A stretch of 8,089 nt of DNA, from NCBI GenBank assembly GCA_964641965.1, contig CAZXLD010000091.1, forward strand, positions 1-8,089, in the 5' to 3' direction. Origin of the DNA: JAJDFU01 sp964641965. GTDB taxonomy: Bacteria > Bacteroidota > Bacteroidia > Chitinophagales > Saprospiraceae. Below, in pieces: positions 5,161 through 8,089 of the stretch. The position numbers and the translations under genes were made by a program. The notes beneath the pieces are model-generated. The model was not told the DNA's origin. It searched no databases and worked only from the letters and a program-made list of their open reading frames with translations. Each line of letters begins with the position of its first letter. The stretch's first letter is position 1.

Positions 5161-7227
5161 ATGCATCTGATTAAATATATAGTAACTGCCTGTTCACTAT
5201 TACTTCTAGGCACCTCTGTAGTGCAGGCGCAGGAGGATTTTCGTAAAATGGCTCCAAAGCCGGGGCCTGCTCCCAAAATAGAACTGGGAGCCTATCATTC
5301 GTTTAAACTGGACAATGGCCTGCAGGTCATCGTGGTGGAAAACCACAAGATTCCACGGGTTGCCTTTCAGGTTTTTGTGGATGCCCCGCCCCTCTACGAA
5401 GGAGAAAAAGCGGGAGCAGCCAGCATGGCCGGCCAATTGTTGAGTACCGGTACAACCGAGCGAACAAAAGCTGAGCTTGATGAAGCTGTTGATTTTATCG
5501 GAGCTTCTTTGAATACAAGCTCCAGCGGGCTTTTTGCCTCCAGTTTAACCCGACATACGGATGAATTGCTAGGCATTGTTAATGAAGTACTCTTTCAGCC
5601 TTCATTTCCGGAAGATGAGTTTGAAAAGCTCAAAAAGCAGACCCTTTCCGGTCTAGCGGCTGCTCAGGACGATCCTAGTTCCATTGCCAGTAATGTAGGC
5701 GATGTGGTCGTGTACGGAGCCGATCATCCCTACGGAAACCTCACAACCGAATCCACTGTAAATAACATTACACTGGAAGATTGTAAGGAATTATATGCTA
5801 CCTATTTCAAGCCCAATATTTCCTACCTGGTTATTGTTGGAGACATTGATCTGGAGCGTTCCAAGACTATCGCCAATTCCTACTTTGGCGATTGGGAACC
5901 AGGTAAAGTAGCAGAAAAGGCTTATCCGTTCCCAACAACACCGGCCAAACCTGAAGTAGACTTTGTTAGTAAAGCCGGTGCTGTCCAATCGGTTATTCGG
6001 ATTACGTATCCAGTCGACCTCAAACCAGGCTCAGAAGATGCCATCCGGGCCCGGATAATGAATGCCCTTTTAGGAGGAGGCTCTACTGGAAAGTTATTCC
6101 AGAATCTTAGAGAGGATAAAGGGTATACCTATGGTGCTTATTCGAGTCTTTCTTCGGATAAATATGTGGGTCGCTTCTCTGCAGGTGCAAGCGTACGAAA
6201 TGAAGTAACAGATAGCTCGATTACCCAGTTTCTGTATGAAATGAATCAGATACGCGATAACACAGTAGGTGATAAGGAGTTGCAGCGGGTAAAAAATGAG
6301 CTAACCGGAAGTTTTGCGCGAAGCCTTGAAAATCCTCAGACCATTGCCAGCTATGCGTTAAATACGGTTCGTTATCAGTTGCCGGATGACTACTATGCTA
6401 CTTATCTGAAAAAATTGAATGCGGTTAGCGCAGCCGATGTACAGGCCATGGCCAAGAAATATATTCTTCCTGAAAAGGCTCATATTTTGGTAGTAGGAAG
6501 CGATTCCGTTGCTCAAAAAATTGAATCCTTTGACGGGGATGGAGAGATTACCCGCTATTCCCCTTTTGGGAAGGTGATCGAACAATCGGCCGCACCTACT
6601 GACCTGACAGGAGAACAAGTTATTGAGGATTATATCAATGCTATTGGAGGACGTGACAAGCTGGAATCAGTTCAAGACCTTGCCATCATCATGGCAACCG
6701 AATTTAATGGAATGACCTTGCAAACGGAAATGAAGAAAAAGGTGCCCAATAAAATGGCTACTGTAGCCTCTATGAATGGCAATCCTGTTTTCACCCAGAT
6801 TTTTGATGGGACAAGCGGCATGGTCAATCAAGGTGGGCAAAAGATTGAGGCAGATGAAGCTATGCTAAAAGAAATGGAAGCTACAGCTCCTATGTTTGTC
6901 GAATTGGATTACACGAAAGATGGCTACAGCCTTGAACTACAGGGAATTGAAGATGTGAATGAAGCTAAGGCTTACAAGGTCTTGGTCACGGATCCGAATG
7001 GCAAGCAGGTTACTGAATTCTTTGATACAAAAACTAGCTTGAAAGTTCAGTCCATTGCGGAGGCGGCAGGCCAAATGGCGACGACTTCTTACAGCAACTA
7101 TCAGGAAGTAGATGGCATCAGCTTTCCTTTTACGGTAAAAACATCGGTTCCCATTCCACTTGAGATGAAGGTCCAATCTGTGGAGTTTAATAGTGGTTTA
7201 GAGGATTCCGAGTTTGGAATCAAATAA
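5161..7227 (+). CDS. Non-catalytic M16 partner subunit with LolA-like C-terminal domain
   Basis: This is a 688-aa secreted protein. Its signal peptide (residues 1-23) ends VQA before Gln24. Residues 40-460 form a complete M16 two-domain unit. At the zinc motif, GAASMAGQLLSTGT (85-98) aligns with the catalytic HxxEH block, so His, Glu and His are replaced by Ser88, Gly91 and Gln92, and it cannot bind zinc there. The second half keeps GGGSTGKLFQNLREDKGYTY (305-324), including Arg317 and Tyr324, the pair that partner subunits supply to the active site in M16B heterodimers. Residues about 483-688 are an extra domain beginning TGEQVIEDYINAIGGRDKL (483-501). It is rich in beta-strand patterns with a late SYSNYQEVDGISFPFTVK stretch (643-660). 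It resembles the LolA/LolB-like lipoprotein-sorting domains found at the ends of Bacteroidota envelope proteins; this is fold-level inference. An ATG at 5150 is out of frame and closes after six codons, so 5161 is the start. Confidence 0.92.
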   Translation: MHLIKYIVTACSLLLLGTSVVQAQEDFRKMAPKPGPAPKIELGAYHSFKLDNGLQVIVVENHKIPRVAFQVFVDAPPLYEGEKAGAASMAGQLLSTGTTERTKAELDEAVDFIGASLNTSSSGLFASSLTRHTDELLGIVNEVLFQPSFPEDEFEKLKKQTLSGLAAAQDDPSSIASNVGDVVVYGADHPYGNLTTESTVNNITLEDCKELYATYFKPNISYLVIVGDIDLERSKTIANSYFGDWEPGKVAEKAYPFPTTPAKPEVDFVSKAGAVQSVIRITYPVDLKPGSEDAIRARIMNALLGGGSTGKLFQNLREDKGYTYGAYSSLSSDKYVGRFSAGASVRNEVTDSSITQFLYEMNQIRDNTVGDKELQRVKNELTGSFARSLENPQTIASYALNTVRYQLPDDYYATYLKKLNAVSAADVQAMAKKYILPEKAHILVVGSDSVAQKIESFDGDGEITRYSPFGKVIEQSAAPTDLTGEQVIEDYINAIGGRDKLESVQDLAIIMATEFNGMTLQTEMKKKVPNKMATVASMNGNPVFTQIFDGTSGMVNQGGQKIEADEAMLKEMEATAPMFVELDYTKDGYSLELQGIEDVNEAKAYKVLVTDPNGKQVTEFFDTKTSLKVQSIAEAAGQMATTSYSNYQEVDGISFPFTVKTSVPIPLEMKVQSVEFNSGLEDSEFGIK

Positions 7228-7249
7228 CGGACCTGTTAAAGGACATTGT

Positions 7250-7285
7250 GGAAAAGCCTTCGGTTAAAAAACCGGAGGCTTTTCC
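7250..7285 (+). terminator. Strong hairpin terminator after the M16 pair
   Basis: The left arm (7250-7265, GGAAAAGCCTTCGGTT) pairs with the right arm (7270-7285, AACCGGAGGCTTTTCC) over 16 positions, with one G-U wobble and an AAAA loop. The AAAAGCC...GGCTTTT layout places a T-run at the 3' edge of the G+C core. It begins 23 bases after the stop codon of the M16 partner gene and closes that operon. The symmetry would let it work on either strand, but there is no converging gene nearby. Confidence 0.88.
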
Positions 7286-7521
7286 AGTTTAATCATTTGC
7301 CCAAAACCCGGATGCATGCTCCAGGGTTACCCCCAAAGTGGATGCATCAGAATGAGATCACAATGTAAGAAGACGCGTTCATTTCGACTCGAGTATTTCT
7401 CTTTTCAGAAAAGAATGCTTCCCGAAAAATGCCAAACTTTCTTGAAAATGGTATAACATTACAGCCATCCACTACAATTCTTGAGGATATCCATAAGATC
7501 CTCTCATTGCCGACTAACCTT
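7286..7521. other. Leader region upstream of the asparaginase-domain gene
   Basis: This 236-base gap contains an imperfect direct repeat. CCCAAA followed by GGATGCAT occurs at 7300-7317 and again at 7332-7347, with spacers of 4 and 2 bases; the GGATGCAT cores lie exactly 30 bases apart. A 15-base palindrome, TCTTTTC-A-GAAAAGA, lies at 7400-7414. A further weak hairpin, GAGGAT (7483-7488) with ATCCTC (7498-7503), sits just before the chosen start. The reading frame is open from an ATG at 7429, but the residues it would add look like neither a signal peptide nor the family N-terminus, so this DNA is treated as non-coding. The paired sites could be regulator-binding sites; no factor can be named. 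Confidence 0.35.
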
Positions 7522-8013
7522 ATGATCCAAATCTTTGTAACCGGAGGTACTTTTGACAAGGAGTACAATTATATATCCGGAGAACTCTTTTTCCGGGATA
7601 CGCACTTACCGCGTATGTTGGAACGTGGCCGTAGCACCTTGGAAGTCGATGTGAAAACGCTTATGATGGTGGATAGCAGAGATTTGACGGAGGCAGACCG
7701 GATCATTATCGCGCATAATTGTAAGCGGACACCTTACGAGCGTATCGTCATAACCCATGGTACCGACCGCATGGTGGAGACGGCGACCTACCTGGCAGAA
7801 CAGTTGAACGAAGAAAAAACCATTGTATTGACTGGCGCCATGATCCCCTACGCTTTCGGAACATCTTCGGATGGGTTCTTCAATATCGGAAGTGCACTAG
7901 CTTTTGTCCAAACCCTTCCTAAAGGCATTTTTGTGGTGATGAATGGGAGGGCCTTTCATTGGGATAAGGTCCGGAAGAACCGGAAGACTGGCAACTTTGA
8001 ACAAACGGGTTGA
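7522..8013 (+). CDS. Short asparaginase-domain protein (N-terminal domain only)
   Basis: The product is 163 aa from the ATG at 7522 and starts MIQIFVTGGTFDKEY. It matches the N-terminal catalytic domain of L-asparaginases, which hydrolyse Asn to Asp and ammonia, but is half the usual length of about 330 aa. Catalytic signatures are intact: TGGTFDK (residues 7-13) with the nucleophile-position Thr10, ITHGTDRMVET (77-87) with Thr81-Asp82, and EKTIVLTGAM (98-107), in which Lys99 aligns with the triad lysine of type II enzymes. A dinucleotide-binding-like strand follows (IFVVMNGRAFHWDKV, 136-150). The C-terminal domain, which supplies subunit contacts and part of the neighbouring active site, is missing. 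Short stand-alone members of this family exist, and the end (RKNRKTGNFEQTG) looks natural, so it is probably complete and not broken. Its substrate is unknown. There is no signal peptide, so it is cytoplasmic. The stop codon touches heptamer array C. Confidence 0.85.
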   Translation: MIQIFVTGGTFDKEYNYISGELFFRDTHLPRMLERGRSTLEVDVKTLMMVDSRDLTEADRIIIAHNCKRTPYERIVITHGTDRMVETATYLAEQLNEEKTIVLTGAMIPYAFGTSSDGFFNIGSALAFVQTLPKGIFVVMNGRAFHWDKVRKNRKTGNFEQTG

Positions 8014-8017
8014 TTGC

Positions 8018-8089
8018 AAATGGCAAATGCCGAATGGCGAGTGACAAATGGCTAATGTGGAATTGCGAGTGCGGGGTGCGGAGTGACGA
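8018..8089. repeat. Heptamer array C, running off the window edge
   Basis: Ten gap-free units follow one another: aaatggc, aaatgcc, gaatggc, gagtgac, aaatggc, taatgtg, gaattgc, gagtgcg, gggtgcg, gagtgac, then ga at the edge. Column 4 is T in 10 of 10, column 5 is G in 9, column 2 is A in 9, column 3 is always A or G, and column 7 is always C or G (C in 7). The consensus is RARTGNC, close to arrays A and B. It begins 4 bases after the asparaginase-domain stop codon. One looser unit (tgattgc, 8011-8017) even includes that stop codon. The full extent is unknown. Confidence 0.8.

Noticed and set aside
7429..7521. N-terminal extension of the asparaginase-domain protein to an ATG at 7429.
   Set aside because: The 31 extra residues are neither hydrophobic enough for a signal peptide nor family-like. 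The ATG at 7522 starts exactly at the first conserved strand.

Overview
The window looks like chromosomal DNA of a member of the Bacteroidota. The support is indirect. Three proteins are exported: one predicted lipoprotein and two Sec-type proteins whose mature ends begin with Gln. An M16 peptidase pair carries a LolA-like tail of a kind common in that phylum. No gene start has a convincing purine-rich Shine-Dalgarno sequence, and the only promoter-like sites resemble the Bacteroidota TTG / TAnnTTTG pattern. The species cannot be named from this sequence.

Layout, left to right. Positions 63-215 form a large imperfect palindrome that looks like a mobile or REP/MITE-type element. It directly abuts the stop codon of a minus-strand two-gene unit: a gamma-glutamylcyclotransferase-like protein (2296-2733), then a YyaL/DUF255 thioredoxin-fold lipoprotein (216-2357). 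The reading frames of these two genes overlap. Positions 2734-3167 form a 434-base non-coding region holding two arrays of degenerate 7-base repeats and the divergent start of the next gene. A plus-strand YkuK-type RNase H-like protein follows (3168-3638). Next comes a tandem M16 metallopeptidase pair (3805-5127 and 5161-7227), closed by a strong hairpin terminator (7250-7285). After about 240 non-coding bases comes a half-length asparaginase-domain protein (7522-8013). A third 7-base repeat array starts at its stop codon and runs off the right edge.

How the genes work together. The clearest functional unit is the M16 pair. The first protein has the zinc site (HxxEH) but lacks the Arg/Tyr pair of the partner half. 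The second has lost all zinc ligands but keeps the Arg/Tyr pair. They therefore probably form one periplasmic or envelope heterodimeric protease, and the second subunit adds a lipid-carrier-like C-terminal domain. The GGCT-like and YyaL-like genes are probably co-transcribed, but no shared pathway is demonstrated.

The genes belong to known families. The least explained material is the repeat content: the 150-base palindrome and the three heptamer arrays of related consensus (roughly GAATGNN), all in the same orientation and all in intergenic DNA.
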